From Pseudomonadales bacterium (GTDB lineage Bacteria > Pseudomonadota > Gammaproteobacteria > Pseudomonadales > Ketobacteraceae), in contig NZXG01000061.1 in NCBI GenBank assembly GCA_002701845.1, positions 1 through 64,000 of the forward strand: DNA of 64,000 nucleotides, in the 5' to 3' direction. Below the pieces are notes generated by a model. It saw only the letters and a program-made list of their open reading frames with translations. It searched no databases and was not told where the DNA came from. The position numbers and the translations under genes are program-made. Of the stretch, positions 1-8,593 are shown piece by piece (the first letter of the stretch is position 1; each line of letters opens with the position of its first letter).

Positions 1-2
1 GC

Positions 3-389
3 GTGGAAAAGTCCGATACCCAGTGGCAACAGCAACTGGATGAACAAACCTACAGTGTGTGCCGGCTGGGGGGCACCGAGCCGGCGTTCACCGGTGAATA
101 CTGGGACAACAAAGCCAGCGGACGTTACCACTGCGCCTGTTGCGATACCCCCCTGTTCACCTCCGATACCAAGTACGATTCCGGCTCCGGCTGGCCCAGC
201 TTTTTTCAACCTCTGGCAGCGGAGCTGATTGCAGAGCGGCGTGATACCAGCCATGGCATGGTCCGCACCGAGGTGTTGTGCGCGGTGTGCGATGCCCATC
301 TGGGCCATGTCTTTCCCGACGGGCCCCGCCCCACCGGATTACGTTACTGTATTAACTCGGCTTCATTACAGTTCCATCCCTCGGAATAA
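3..389 (+). CDS. msrB: Peptide-methionine (R)-S-oxide reductase MsrB
   Basis: Reduces methionine-R-sulfoxide in oxidised proteins, with thioredoxin as the usual donor. The zinc-site cysteines C44/C47 (YHCACC) and C93/C96 (CAVC) are present, as are [13 protein letters not shown] and the catalytic cysteine C116 in RYCINSASL. At the position where many MsrBs carry the resolving cysteine (GCGWPSF) this protein has serine (GSGWPSF, S62), so recycling probably differs. The first visible start is a GTG at base 3. The N-terminus is only a few residues shorter than the E. coli protein, so the true start may lie just outside the window. No terminator follows. With gpx downstream it forms an oxidative-damage repair neighbourhood. 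Confidence 0.93.
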   Translation: MEKSDTQWQQQLDEQTYSVCRLGGTEPAFTGEYWDNKASGRYHCACCDTPLFTSDTKYDSGSGWPSFFQPLAAELIAERRDTSHGMVRTEVLCAVCDAHLGHVFPDGPRPTGLRYCINSASLQFHPSE

Positions 390-521
390 GAAGAGTTATT
401 AACAGGAGAATAGGCGCTGGGGCCTGCATATAACCAATGGTTTTTAAACTCCGTGTAACTAGAATGTAATCCAGGACAGGGGGGTTTGGCTGCCATTGTT
501 GTTTGCCCGGTGTCAACCGTT

Positions 522-728
522 TTGTGCACAGTTAGTGGTGGCTAGCGCTACAGGGCCTGAAATACCGGCACTTTTTGCGGGTAATCAGGGAGGGCCCATA
601 AACCTATGAAAACAAAGCGATAGTGACTGTATAAAATATGACCAATCTGTTGATGGAGTCGACCGGTCTTATGTTAACGAATTTTTACATAAACTATTAA
701 CAGACTTATCCACAGGTTTTGTGGACAA
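522..728. promoter_or_regulatory. Non-coding region with three DnaA-box-like 9-mers
   Basis: The 421 bases between msrB and gpx (390-810) hold no convincing gene. They contain TTGTGCACA (522-530), TTATCCACA (706-714, a perfect DnaA box) and, six bases further and inverted, TGTGGACAA (720-728, reverse complement TTGTCCACA). The region is locally A/T-rich (around 600-700) and has a TATAAA at 630-635 without a good -35. The two head-to-head boxes sit about 90 bases upstream of the gpx start. Single boxes of this kind are expected by chance in 64 kb; three within 210 bases are less so. DnaA binding is an inference. Confidence 0.35.
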
Positions 729-810
729 ACTTCGGGCTCTGATCAGCTTGTACCCAATGACTTTCCCGGTTAGGCTGGCTGCGTCAACGGGCCACTTCAC
801 TGGAGCTGCC

Positions 811-1293
811 ATGACCAGTATCTACGATTTCAGCGCCGTTACCATCGACGGCAAGGAGCGACCCCTGGCGGATTTTACCGGCCAGGTTCTGTTGATCGTC
901 AATACCGCCAGCAAATGCGGGTTCACCCCACAGTTTGGGGGGCTGGAAAAGTTGTATCAGGAATACCACGACCGTGGGCTGGAGATTCTCGGCTTCCCCT
1001 GCAATCAGTTTTTGGGGCAAGACCCCGGTAGCAACAGCGAGATCGGTGAATTTTGTCAGCGCAACTATGGGGTCACCTTTCCCATGTTCGAGAAGGTGGA
1101 GGTGAACGGCGAAGACGCCCACCCGCTGTATAAGTTCCTGAAGGAGCAGGCTCCCGGGGCCCTGGGAACCCAGGCCATCAAATGGAATTTCACCAAGTTT
1201 CTGGTGGACCGGGAGGGGCAGGTGGTGGCGCGGTTCGCCCCCAAGGACACCCCGGAGAAAATCGCCAAAGCGGTGGCGCGGCTGCTGGATTGA
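811..1293 (+). CDS. Glutathione peroxidase family protein (Cys type)
   Basis: Thiol-dependent peroxidase of the thioredoxin fold, reducing H2O2 and organic hydroperoxides; bacterial Cys-type members usually use thioredoxin rather than glutathione. The 160 residues match the family length. Signature motifs are [12 protein letters not shown] (peroxidatic C36), [10 protein letters not shown] (Q70 of the catalytic tetrad) and [10 protein letters not shown] (W125, N126). C82 is a candidate resolving cysteine. I chose ATG 811 because it follows a GGAG sequence and begins directly at the conserved domain; an in-frame upstream extension to 721 looks unrelated. It ends 45 bases before a convergent GST gene. 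Confidence 0.92.
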   Translation: MTSIYDFSAVTIDGKERPLADFTGQVLLIVNTASKCGFTPQFGGLEKLYQEYHDRGLEILGFPCNQFLGQDPGSNSEIGEFCQRNYGVTFPMFEKVEVNGEDAHPLYKFLKEQAPGALGTQAIKWNFTKFLVDREGQVVARFAPKDTPEKIAKAVARLLD

Positions 1294-1338
1294 GCCTCCG
1301 GGTAATGCGACCCGGTGGCCGGCATCACCCCGGCGTCA

Positions 1339-1992
1339 TTAACGTCCCAGTAATTTGTTCACCAGGGCGGTTTCTGCGGCAATCAACTGGGCAAAGCTGG
1401 GGCGCTGGTGCAGACGCTCCACGTAGGCGGTCAGTTGCGGCCAGCGCTGGTGGTCGATCTTCTCCCGGCCGTGGCCGAAATTGACGAACTGAGAGGCAAT
1501 GGCGATGTCTGCCACAGTGAGCCGGTCACCCACCATGAAGTCATTGTCCTGCAGGCTGGCTTCCAGGTAGTCCAGCAGCGACGGCAATTGTTCCAGGCTG
1601 GTCTGCACCACGGCTTCATCCTGTGGTTGCTTGCGCAGGGGCATCAGCACCCGCTGTCGGAACACGCCAAAGGTGGTGAGGGGAGCCAGTTCATAATCGG
1701 CGTATTTTTCAAACCACTGTACCTTGGCCTGCAGATAAGGGTCGGCGTGGCTGAGTGGCTGCTGGGGGTATTGGCGATCAAGATAAGCCACAATGACGGC
1801 GGAATCCGCCAGGGCTTTGGCGTCATCCTTCAGCGCCGGAATGCGGCCCAGGGGGTTCAGGTCGTAATAATCATCCGGCAGTCGGGAGGGATCAATCTGC
1901 ACTTGTTCGAAGGGCAGATCCTTCTCCGCCAACGCGACGCAGACCTTGCGCACGAAAGGGGACAGGGATGCGCCGTAGAGCGTGATAGCCAT
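1339..1992 (-). CDS. Glutathione S-transferase family protein
   Basis: Two-domain GST, 217 residues. The N-terminal thioredoxin-like domain starts MAITLYGASLSPFVRKV, with the candidate catalytic Ser in the SLSPF turn and a cis-proline loop at GRIPAL. The all-alpha C-terminal domain carries the N-capping motif LTVADIAIAS. ATG 1992 is preceded by AAGGAA at good spacing; a longer in-frame reading from upstream adds residues that do not resemble a GST. Substrate unknown. It could be a detoxification transferase or a stringent-starvation-like member; the sequence supports only the family. Confidence 0.9.
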   Translation of the reverse strand: MAITLYGASLSPFVRKVCVALAEKDLPFEQVQIDPSRLPDDYYDLNPLGRIPALKDDAKALADSAVIVAYLDRQYPQQPLSHADPYLQAKVQWFEKYADYELAPLTTFGVFRQRVLMPLRKQPQDEAVVQTSLEQLPSLLDYLEASLQDNDFMVGDRLTVADIAIASQFVNFGHGREKIDHQRWPQLTAYVERLHQRPSFAQLIAAETALVNKLLGR

Positions 1993-2058
1993 GGTTCTGG
2001 GTTCCTTACGGGTTGTGATCAGACCGCAGCTTAGCATTTTGCCCGGCGCTGGCGGAAC

Positions 2059-2826
2059 TCAGAAATATTTCTTCTTCCAGGCGTCTTCCTCTTCCAGCAG
2101 TTCGGTCATGGCCTGGGTCAGTTCGTTGTCAGCGTCGGGCTCCCGCGCCGGCGCCTGGCCCTGATCCGCCTTCAGTACTTCCATCTGCGCCATTACCTGC
2201 TCCATCCTGGCGCTGTAGGCGCCGGAACCGTTGTGCTTTTTCATCTCCGCCAATGCCTTTTCATAATTCAGCAGGGCCAGCTTGGGTTTGCCTTCCTGAT
2301 GTGCGGTCTGACCCAGCTGCAACAGATAGTTGAGGTTGGCATCCACGAAACTGGCCTGGATGAATTGCAGATGTTTGCGGGCGCTGTCGGGGCTGAGCAC
2401 CTTATTGCGGGCGAAGTTTTCAATGACTTTCCCCAGCTCCTGCAGCAGAGCCCGGATCTGGTTGGCTTCCTCCGGGTTTTTTAACTGCGGCTTACCGGTC
2501 TGGCCGCCGCCGGCTTTGATGTCCTCGATTTGAGCACTGGCCGCATCCAGCTTCTTGCGAAATTTTTCATTGCCGGGGGCCAGCTCCTGCAGCCGCTGCA
2601 TGCGTTTTTTAATCTGATTCAACAGCAACAACTGGATGTCCCGCCCCAGATAGGCAGGGGGAATCACGTCCAGCAGCCGTTGCAGACGGTAGGTAAAATC
2701 CGACAGATTGGCGATCAGCAGCGCGTTCTGACGCCGCTGTTTCTCAATGGTGTGGCTGATATAGAACAACGCCACCAGCGCCGCCAAGCCGGCTACAGAT
2801 AATAGCACTATGGTTTCAGTGGACAT
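2059..2826 (-). CDS. Membrane-anchored coiled-coil protein of unknown function
   Basis: A 255-residue protein I do not recognise by name. Residues about 5-24 form one hydrophobic N-terminal segment, followed by a basic, Gln-rich stretch (EKQRRQ) and a long, charged, helix-rich cytoplasmic region. A Gly/Lys/Pro linker near residues 106-115 separates two helical parts. The second part (LLQLGQTAHQEGKPKLALLNYEKALAEMKKH) looks like a TPR-like helical hairpin. The C-terminus is acidic and ends WKKKYF. ATG 2826 has AGGGA at good spacing. It follows the DUF962 gene on the same strand, separated by about 110 bases. Confidence 0.75.
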   Translation of the reverse strand: MSTETIVLLSVAGLAALVALFYISHTIEKQRRQNALLIANLSDFTYRLQRLLDVIPPAYLGRDIQLLLLNQIKKRMQRLQELAPGNEKFRKKLDAASAQIEDIKAGGGQTGKPQLKNPEEANQIRALLQELGKVIENFARNKVLSPDSARKHLQFIQASFVDANLNYLLQLGQTAHQEGKPKLALLNYEKALAEMKKHNGSGAYSARMEQVMAQMEVLKADQGQAPAREPDADNELTQAMTELLEEEDAWKKKYF

Positions 2827-2936
2827 GTTTTATCCCTGCCAAGTGAATTCCGGAATCCCTGTCTGACTAAGTGTAGTCGTAAAATCCGTAATGAGAGGCC
2901 GGGGGGCGGTGGCGGAGCACAGGATTTCAGGGCTGC

Positions 2937-3245
2937 TCAGATACGCACACGCCCCCGCAGAATGTCCACATACATCAGCCAGTCCCCAAGAAAACTGTAC
3001 CAGGGGTGTTTGAACGTGGCGGGTTTGTTCTTTTCGAACAGGAAGTGGCCCAGCCAGGCGCAGCCATATCCCAACACCGGCAACAATAACAACCCCAGCC
3101 ACGAGCCGGTGGCCAGGACGTAAACCAGGGTGATCAACACCAGGGAGCTGCCCAGAAAATGCATCCGGCGGCAGTTCAGATCCCTGTGCTCCGCCAGATA
3201 GAAGGGGTAGAACTGGGCGAAGGATTCAAACGCTTTGCTGGCCAT
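2937..3245 (-). CDS. DUF962 / Mpo1-like small membrane protein
   Basis: A 102-residue integral membrane protein of the YGL010w (Mpo1)/DUF962 family. Family features seen are FYPFYLAEHRDLNCRRMHFLG near the N-terminus (conserved His residues), two central hydrophobic helices, then GHFLFEKNKPATFKHPWYSFLGDWLMY. The yeast homologue is an Fe-dependent dioxygenase acting on 2-hydroxy fatty acids; whether bacterial members share that chemistry is not shown here. ATG 3245 is preceded by GGGAG. No clear partner gene. Confidence 0.85.
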   Translation of the reverse strand: MASKAFESFAQFYPFYLAEHRDLNCRRMHFLGSSLVLITLVYVLATGSWLGLLLLPVLGYGCAWLGHFLFEKNKPATFKHPWYSFLGDWLMYVDILRGRVRI

Positions 3246-3466
3246 GATGATTCTCCCGTGCGATTGTCCACAGAGTAATCGATGGTCAGCACCCTGGCCA
3301 GGGGTGTAACCAAGTGGTTCAACAAGGCGTCTGTTTATTCCCCGGGATTATGGCGTGGAACCGCCCCGGGGCCGCAGCGTCTGAGGCGCACTGCCAGAGC
3401 CGGGCCGGCGGGTCCGGGTGGACCTTCGAAAGCGGGCAGCAAATTGATTTCACCGGCAAAAATTCC

Positions 3467-3495
3467 TTGACGGGGTGGGGAGGGGTCCATAAAAT
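3467..3495 (+). promoter_or_regulatory. Sigma70-type promoter of tRNA-Glu
   Basis: TTGACG (3467-3472), a 17-base spacer and TAAAAT (3490-3495), followed by a G/C-rich discriminator (gcgcgcc) as is common for stable-RNA promoters under stringent control. It lies about 30 bases before the mature tRNA. The rest of the 3246-3526 gap shows nothing else. Confidence 0.75.
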
Positions 3496-3526
3496 GCGCG
3501 CCTCTACACAGCGAAGCGCTGGCTGC

Positions 3527-3602
3527 GTCCCCTTCGTCTAGTGGCCTAGGACACCGCCCTTTCACGGCGGTAACAGGGGTTCGAGTCCCCTAGGGGACGC
3601 CA
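3527..3602 (+). tRNA. tRNA-Glu (anticodon TTC)
   Basis: Complete 76-nt cloverleaf with encoded CCA. The acceptor GTCCCCT pairs with AGGGGAC. The anticodon stem CCGCC/GGCGG encloses the loop CTTTCAC, anticodon TTC at 3561-3563. The T-arm has GGTTCGAGTCC. A strong promoter and an intrinsic terminator flank it, so it is a monocistronic tRNA gene. Confidence 0.97.
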
Positions 3603-3611
3603 CTACATCAT

Positions 3612-3640
3612 AAAAAGCAGGCCATTGGCCTGCTTTTTTT
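3612..3640 (+). terminator. Rho-independent terminator after tRNA-Glu
   Basis: GCAGGCC, loop ATT, GGCCTGC, then T7, with an A5 run before the stem. It ends 32 bases before the endonuclease V start, so that gene depends on read-through or on a promoter I cannot see. Confidence 0.9.
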
Positions 3641-3672
3641 ATGTCTGCAACGAGGATTGGAGCAGAGCTGTT

Positions 3673-4383
3673 ATGGAACCCCATGCCTGGGATCTGCGCC
3701 CCGAGCAGGCCATTACCCTTCAGCAGCAGTGGCGACGGCAGGTGATCACCGAGGACCTGCTGGGCCCGGTAACCCATGTGGCGGGGGTGGACGTTGGGTT
3801 TGAGGATCAGAACAAGGTCACCCGTGCCGCCATTGTGGTACTCAGCTATCCCGATCTGCAGGTGGTGGATTCCGCCCTGGCCCGGCTGCCTACTCATTAT
3901 CCCTATATCCCCGGTCTGTTGTCGTTTCGGGAGATGCCCGCCATTCTGCGGGCCTATGAACAACTGCGGGTGATTCCGGATCTGCTGCTGTGCGACGGTC
4001 AGGGTATCGCCCATCCCCGGCGCTTTGGTATTGCCTGCCACCTGGGATTATGGCTGGACAAGCCGGCCATTGGAGTAGGGAAGTCCCGGTTGGTGGGCAA
4101 ACATGCCGAACCCCCGGCGGAGAAGGGACACTGGACACCGTTGTTGGATGACAACGAAGTGATAGGCGCGGTACTGCGCACCCGGGTTGGGGTTAAGCCA
4201 TTGTATATTTCACCGGGGCATCGGATCAGCCTGGAGGGGGCCGTGCACTGGGTTATGGCCTGCGTCACCCGTTTCAAGCTGCCGGAAACCACCCGCCAGG
4301 CCCACCATCTGGCTTCCAATTTGAAATCCAACCTTCAGCCGGCTGCATCACAGAGTGCCACAAAGCGTTCCAGCAGGCGCTGA
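3673..4383 (+). CDS. nfi: Endonuclease V (deoxyinosine 3'-endonuclease)
   Basis: Cleaves DNA, or RNA in some homologues, one base 3' of deoxyinosine as the first step of alternative excision repair. The RNase H-like fold is marked by all metal and catalytic positions: D40 in AGVDVGF, E87 in GLLSFRE, D108 in LLLCDGQG, H114 in IAHPR, plus YPYIPG and SPGHRISL. It has 236 residues with an extra basic tail (ATKRSSRR). ATG 3673 is chosen because homologues begin at this WDLRPEQA region; in-frame codons upstream run into the tRNA terminator. The last 49 bases overlap the 3' end of the convergent amidotransferase gene. A second, degenerate homologue lies at 33761-34480. Confidence 0.93.
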   Translation: MEPHAWDLRPEQAITLQQQWRRQVITEDLLGPVTHVAGVDVGFEDQNKVTRAAIVVLSYPDLQVVDSALARLPTHYPYIPGLLSFREMPAILRAYEQLRVIPDLLLCDGQGIAHPRRFGIACHLGLWLDKPAIGVGKSRLVGKHAEPPAEKGHWTPLLDDNEVIGAVLRTRVGVKPLYISPGHRISLEGAVHWVMACVTRFKLPETTRQAHHLASNLKSNLQPAASQSATKRSSRR

Positions 4384-5081
4384 TCCGCGTCCGCCGGCCG
4401 CACCCGGGCCAGCAGCGCGCGCACGTCCTGACCGGCTGCCAGCAGCTTGTCGCTGGCTTCGAACAGATAGCCCCGCATGATGTCCGCGCTGAATTCGGGA
4501 TGAAACTGCACGCCCCAGGCCATTGGCCCCAGGCGAAAACCATGGTGGGGCTCAAACTCGTTGGCCGCCAGCAGTACCGCCTCCGGTGGCAGTCTCAGTG
4601 CACTCTGGGAGTGGGTCACCTGGGCCAGAAAGCGGGGCGGTAGAGCGCCCAACAACGGATCCTCGCGGCCGGCCTCGGTCAGGGTTATTTCCACAGTGCC
4701 GATTTCCGTGCCCCGGGGATGCCAGCCGGCTGCACCCCCCAGGGCCTCCGCCAGCAACTGATGGCCATAGCATACGGCCAGCAGGGGCACCCGGGCGGCC
4801 ACCACCTGTTGCAACCATGGCTTCAGCGCTTCACTCCAGGGCTCCCGCGCGGTCACCATGGCCGGCGATCCGGTAATGATGTAACCCCGGCACTGCTCCA
4901 GCGGTGGTGGTGTGGCTCCACCTGCAATATCAAATAGTGTAAAGTCCGCCTGGCCTATCCCGGCCGGGCTTGTCCCGGCCGGGCCGCGGTGGACCCGGAA
5001 CCAGGTGTCAAAATCGCCGAATATGGCCCGCAGGCGGGGATGGGTGGAGCCGGTTTTCAGTATGCCGATTTGGGTGACCAT
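4335..5081 (-). CDS. Class I glutamine amidotransferase-like protein
   Basis: Triad glutamine amidotransferase domain, 248 residues, similar to stand-alone GMP-synthase-like GATases. The nucleophile elbow AVCYGHQLL (C104) and GVQFHPEF (H194, E196) complete the triad. Such stand-alone proteins may act on gamma-glutamyl compounds; the acceptor is unknown here. ATG 5081 is preferred over an in-frame GTG at 5096, since homologues start at the QIGILKTG strand, but neither has a strong ribosome site. It overlaps the nfi 3' end by 49 bases and is divergent from the ABC exporter (76 bases between starts). Confidence 0.85.
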   Translation of the reverse strand: MVTQIGILKTGSTHPRLRAIFGDFDTWFRVHRGPAGTSPAGIGQADFTLFDIAGGATPPPLEQCRGYIITGSPAMVTAREPWSEALKPWLQQVVAARVPLLAVCYGHQLLAEALGGAAGWHPRGTEIGTVEITLTEAGREDPLLGALPPRFLAQVTHSQSALRLPPEAVLLAANEFEPHHGFRLGPMAWGVQFHPEFSADIMRGYLFEASDKLLAAGQDVRALLARVRPADADQRLLERFVALCDAAG

Positions 5082-5157
5082 AAGCACAGCCCGCACTGCA
5101 GTGAATCTGCAGCGGTTATAGCAAGAATGCCCCGGCAGGGGAACCTCAGGGAGATCT

Positions 5158-6945
5158 ATGCACGAACAAACGCTGTCCCGGCCGCCAGGTGGAGAGCCGG
5201 ACTGGGGCGTACTGGGCAGACTGCTGCCCTATTTATGGCAGTTTAAAGGCCGCATTGGCCTGGCCCTGGGGGCCTTGATCCTGGCCAAACTGGCCAATGT
5301 GGGCGTGCCCCTGGCGTTGAAGCATATCGTGGACGCCCTGGATCCCAGTGTCAGCAGTGGTTTGATTGCCTTGCCGGTGGCCATGGTGGTGGCCTACGGA
5401 TTGCTGCGGTTTTCCAGCGTGGCGTTCGGCGAGCTGCGGGACGCGGTATTCGGCCGGGTGGCCGAGCGCACCCTGTCCCGGCTGGGGCTGGAGGTGTTCC
5501 AGCATCTGCACCGGCTACAGCTGGAATATCATCTGGGTCGCCGTACCGGGGGCCTGTCCCGGGATCTGGAGCGGGGCATCAGTGGGGTCTCGTTTCTGTT
5601 GCGCTCGCTGGTGTTCAGTGTGGTTCCGATTCTGGTGGAGGTGACCCTGGTGGTGGTGATCTTCGCCCTACAGTTCGATTGGGTGTTCGTCTGGATTACG
5701 TTGCTGGCGGTGCTGGTCTACATCGGTTTTTCGGTGCTGGTGACCAACTGGCGCACCGGTTTCGTTCGGGATGCCAACCTGAAGGACAGTGAGGCCAATA
5801 CCCGGGCCATCGACAGTCTGCTGAACTACGAAACGGTCAAGTATTTCAATAACGAAGCTCACGAAGCGGACTTGTACGCCGGCAGTCTGCGGCGGCGGGA
5901 GGATGCCAAAGTCAAGAATCACCTGAGTCTGGCGGCGCTGAATGCCGGTCAGGCCTTGATTGTGGCCGCCAGCATTACCTGGATGATGTGGCTGGCGGCG
6001 GCGCAGGTGGAGGTCGGCGCCATGACCCTGGGGGATCTGGCCATGATCAACGGCCTGATGATCCAGGTGTTTATTCCGCTCAATGCCCTGGGCTTTGTGT
6101 ACCGGGAGTTGAAACGGGCGCTGACCGATGTGGAAGCCATGTTCGGGGTTCTGGGGCTGGAGCCCAAGGTCAAAGACACACCGGGGGCACGCCCCCTGCC
6201 GGCCAGCGCCGACGGTATCCGCTTCGACAACGTCAGCTTTGCCTATCATCCGCAACGGCCCATTCTGCGGCAGGTGAGTTTCCAGGTGCCGGCGGGCAAG
6301 AAAGTGGCCATTGTGGGGCCCAGTGGGGCGGGTAAATCCACCATCGCCCGGTTGCTGTTTCGGTTTTATGAAGTGGACGAAGGCTGTATTTCCATCGGTG
6401 GCAAGGCACTCACCGATATTACCCAGGACAGTCTGCGCGCCTGCATCGGTGTGGTACCGCAGGACACGGTGTTATTCAATGATACCCTGCGGGAGAACAT
6501 TCGCTACGGCCGGCCCGATGCCAGCGATGGGGACATTGAAGCCGCCACTGAACACGCCATGTTGGGGGACTTTATTCGCCAGTTGCCCCGGGGCTACGAC
6601 ACCCTGGTGGGGGAGCGGGGGCTGAAGGTCTCCGGGGGTGAAAAGCAGCGCATTGCCATTGCCCGCACCCTGTTGAAGCAGCCGCGCATCTTCCTGTTTG
6701 ATGAGGCCACTTCCTCCCTGGACTCCCATACCGAGCAGGCCATCAATCGGTCCCTGCGGACCCTGGCCGGCACCCACACCACGTTGATTATTGCCCATCG
6801 GCTGGCCACGGTGGTGGATTGCGATGAAATATTGGTATTGGAGGCCGGGCAGATTGTGGAACGGGGCCGGCATCAGGATCTGGTGCAACGGCCCGGACCC
6901 TATCAGGCCATGTGGCAGGCCCAGATGCGGACCACGCCGGGCTGA
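5158..6945 (+). CDS. ABC exporter of the Atm1/HMT1 (ABCB7) type
   Basis: Single-chain half-transporter, 595 residues: an N-terminal six-helix membrane domain (about residues 20-320) and a C-terminal nucleotide-binding domain. Walker A GPSGAGKS at 387-394, signature VSGGEKQ near 491-497, Walker B with D515/E516 (FLFDEATS) and the H-loop IAHRLAT are all intact. NYETVKYFNNE is typical of the Atm1 group, which exports glutathione or persulfide conjugates and heavy-metal complexes. ATG 5158 follows AGGGAGA. A functional homodimer is expected. It stands alone; the next gene is an unrelated amidase. Confidence 0.92.
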   Translation: MHEQTLSRPPGGEPDWGVLGRLLPYLWQFKGRIGLALGALILAKLANVGVPLALKHIVDALDPSVSSGLIALPVAMVVAYGLLRFSSVAFGELRDAVFGRVAERTLSRLGLEVFQHLHRLQLEYHLGRRTGGLSRDLERGISGVSFLLRSLVFSVVPILVEVTLVVVIFALQFDWVFVWITLLAVLVYIGFSVLVTNWRTGFVRDANLKDSEANTRAIDSLLNYETVKYFNNEAHEADLYAGSLRRREDAKVKNHLSLAALNAGQALIVAASITWMMWLAAAQVEVGAMTLGDLAMINGLMIQVFIPLNALGFVYRELKRALTDVEAMFGVLGLEPKVKDTPGARPLPASADGIRFDNVSFAYHPQRPILRQVSFQVPAGKKVAIVGPSGAGKSTIARLLFRFYEVDEGCISIGGKALTDITQDSLRACIGVVPQDTVLFNDTLRENIRYGRPDASDGDIEAATEHAMLGDFIRQLPRGYDTLVGERGLKVSGGEKQRIAIARTLLKQPRIFLFDEATSSLDSHTEQAINRSLRTLAGTHTTLIIAHRLATVVDCDEILVLEAGQIVERGRHQDLVQRPGPYQAMWQAQMRTTPG

Positions 6946-7056
6946 TAAGATGACAGTCAATGGCTGGCGATGGAGTGGGGTTTCAGCTAATCTGCCTGCT
7001 TTAACCGGCCAGGGTCCAAAGCAGGCTCATATCAGTAAAGAAGAAAGGGGACAAGT

Positions 7057-8532
7057 GTGACGACCGAATGGGGCTATCAAACGGCACGGCAGTTATTGCA
7101 GAGTATGAAATCCGGCAAGCTCAGCAGTCGCCAGCTCGTGGACAGTTTTATCCAGCGTATTGAAACCTATAACCCGCAACTGAACGCGGTAGTAGCCACG
7201 GATTTCTCCGCCGCCCGCAAGCGCGCGGATGAGGCCGATGCGGCCCGCGCTGCCGGCGAATCCTGGGGGCCCTTGCACGGCCTGCCGATGACGGTGAAGG
7301 ACACCTATGAAGTGGTGGGGATGCCTTGTGTGGCGGGCGCTGCCTCCCTGCGGGACCACCTGCCCCGGCAGCAGGCGGTGGCCGTGGCGCGACTGCAAGA
7401 GGCCGGTGCCATCATTTGCGGTAAAACCAATGTGCCAGTGTTTGCCTCCGATCTGCAGAGCTTCAATAAAGTGTATGGCACCACCAACAACCCCTGGAAT
7501 ACCCGGTATACACCCGGCGGCTCCTCCGGAGGTGCCGCGGCGGCGCTGGCGGCGGGCCTGACGCCGCTGGAGCTGGGCTCGGATATCGGCGGCTCCATTC
7601 GCACTCCCGCGCATTTCTGTGGAGTCTATGGTCACAAAACCAGTCACGGCATTATTTCCCTGCGCGGTCATATACCCGGCCCACCGGGGACGGTGAGCGA
7701 GTCGGACATGGCGGTGGCGGGGCCCATGGCCCGCAGCGCGGATGATCTGCAATTGCTGTTGAATGTGGTGGCCGGGCCTTCACCGCTGATGGCGCCGGGC
7801 TGGCAGTTAAAGTTACCTGCGGCGCGGCACCGCAAGTTGCAGGATTTTAAAGTGCTGATGTGGCTGGAGGATCCCCTGTGCCCCGTCGCCGGTGAGTTGC
7901 TGGCCCTCTACGCCAAAGTGCAGGCAGCCCTGGAGCAGGCGGGGGTCAGCGTCACTCGCGGCGCGCCCCTGGGCATGGAGCTGAAAGACTTTTATCCCAC
8001 CTATCTGAATTTATTGGGCAGCGTGCTGGGCGCCTCGCAAAAGAAATATCAGCGTCGGGCCATGGCCCTGGCGGCACCGCTGTTTGAAAAGGTGGGTAAA
8101 CGTCTGGATTTACCCCGTTTGTTTGAGCATTTTCTGGAGGGGGTGGGTCAGTCCCATGTGGATTGGATGCGCCACAACGAAAAGCGCTATCGCCTGCGGG
8201 AGAAGTTCAAGGCCGTGTTCGACCAGTACGATGTAATTCTGATGCCGGTTACCATGAGCACCGCGTTTCAGCATTTGCAGGAACAGGAAATCATTATGCG
8301 CAAGTTACCGGTGGATGGACGCAAGCGCAGTTATCCGGACCTGTTTATGTGGATCGCGCCAGCGACCCTGATGGGGCTGCCGGCCACCAGCGCCCCGGTG
8401 GGGGTCACCGCAGATGGCCTGCCCGCCAATATTCAGATTCTGGGCGCCCCCTTCGAAGACAAAACCACCATCAAGTTTGCCGCCCTGCTGGAGCAACTGG
8501 GGTTTGGCTTTCAGCGACCCCCGGGGTACTGA
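7057..8532 (+). CDS. Amidase signature family enzyme
   Basis: Hydrolase of the amidase signature family, 491 residues. The Ser-cisSer-Lys triad is visible as K81 (MTVKDTY), S156 (PGGSSGGA) and S180 (GSDIGGSIR), with the same 75- and 24-residue spacing as in GatA and FAAH. It starts at a GTG after AAGGGGAC. It is not GatA, since no gatB/gatC is near and the C-terminal half differs; substrate unknown. It converges on the aldehyde dehydrogenase gene with a 61-base gap that has no obvious terminator. Confidence 0.9.
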   Translation: MTTEWGYQTARQLLQSMKSGKLSSRQLVDSFIQRIETYNPQLNAVVATDFSAARKRADEADAARAAGESWGPLHGLPMTVKDTYEVVGMPCVAGAASLRDHLPRQQAVAVARLQEAGAIICGKTNVPVFASDLQSFNKVYGTTNNPWNTRYTPGGSSGGAAAALAAGLTPLELGSDIGGSIRTPAHFCGVYGHKTSHGIISLRGHIPGPPGTVSESDMAVAGPMARSADDLQLLLNVVAGPSPLMAPGWQLKLPAARHRKLQDFKVLMWLEDPLCPVAGELLALYAKVQAALEQAGVSVTRGAPLGMELKDFYPTYLNLLGSVLGASQKKYQRRAMALAAPLFEKVGKRLDLPRLFEHFLEGVGQSHVDWMRHNEKRYRLREKFKAVFDQYDVILMPVTMSTAFQHLQEQEIIMRKLPVDGRKRSYPDLFMWIAPATLMGLPATSAPVGVTADGLPANIQILGAPFEDKTTIKFAALLEQLGFGFQRPPGY

Positions 8533-8593
8533 CACCCTTACCCCGGGGGCACCCCAGCCACGCCTGCAACACCTGGCCGGGGCAGGATCCCGG

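Noticed and set aside
522-728. Chromosomal replication origin
   Set aside because: DnaA-like boxes are present but there is no dnaA, dnaN, rnpA/rpmH or A/T-rich 13-mer array nearby.
1298-1315. CCGGGT/ACCCGG hairpin between gpx and GST as a terminator
   Set aside because: Six base pairs with a six-base loop and no T-tract on either strand.
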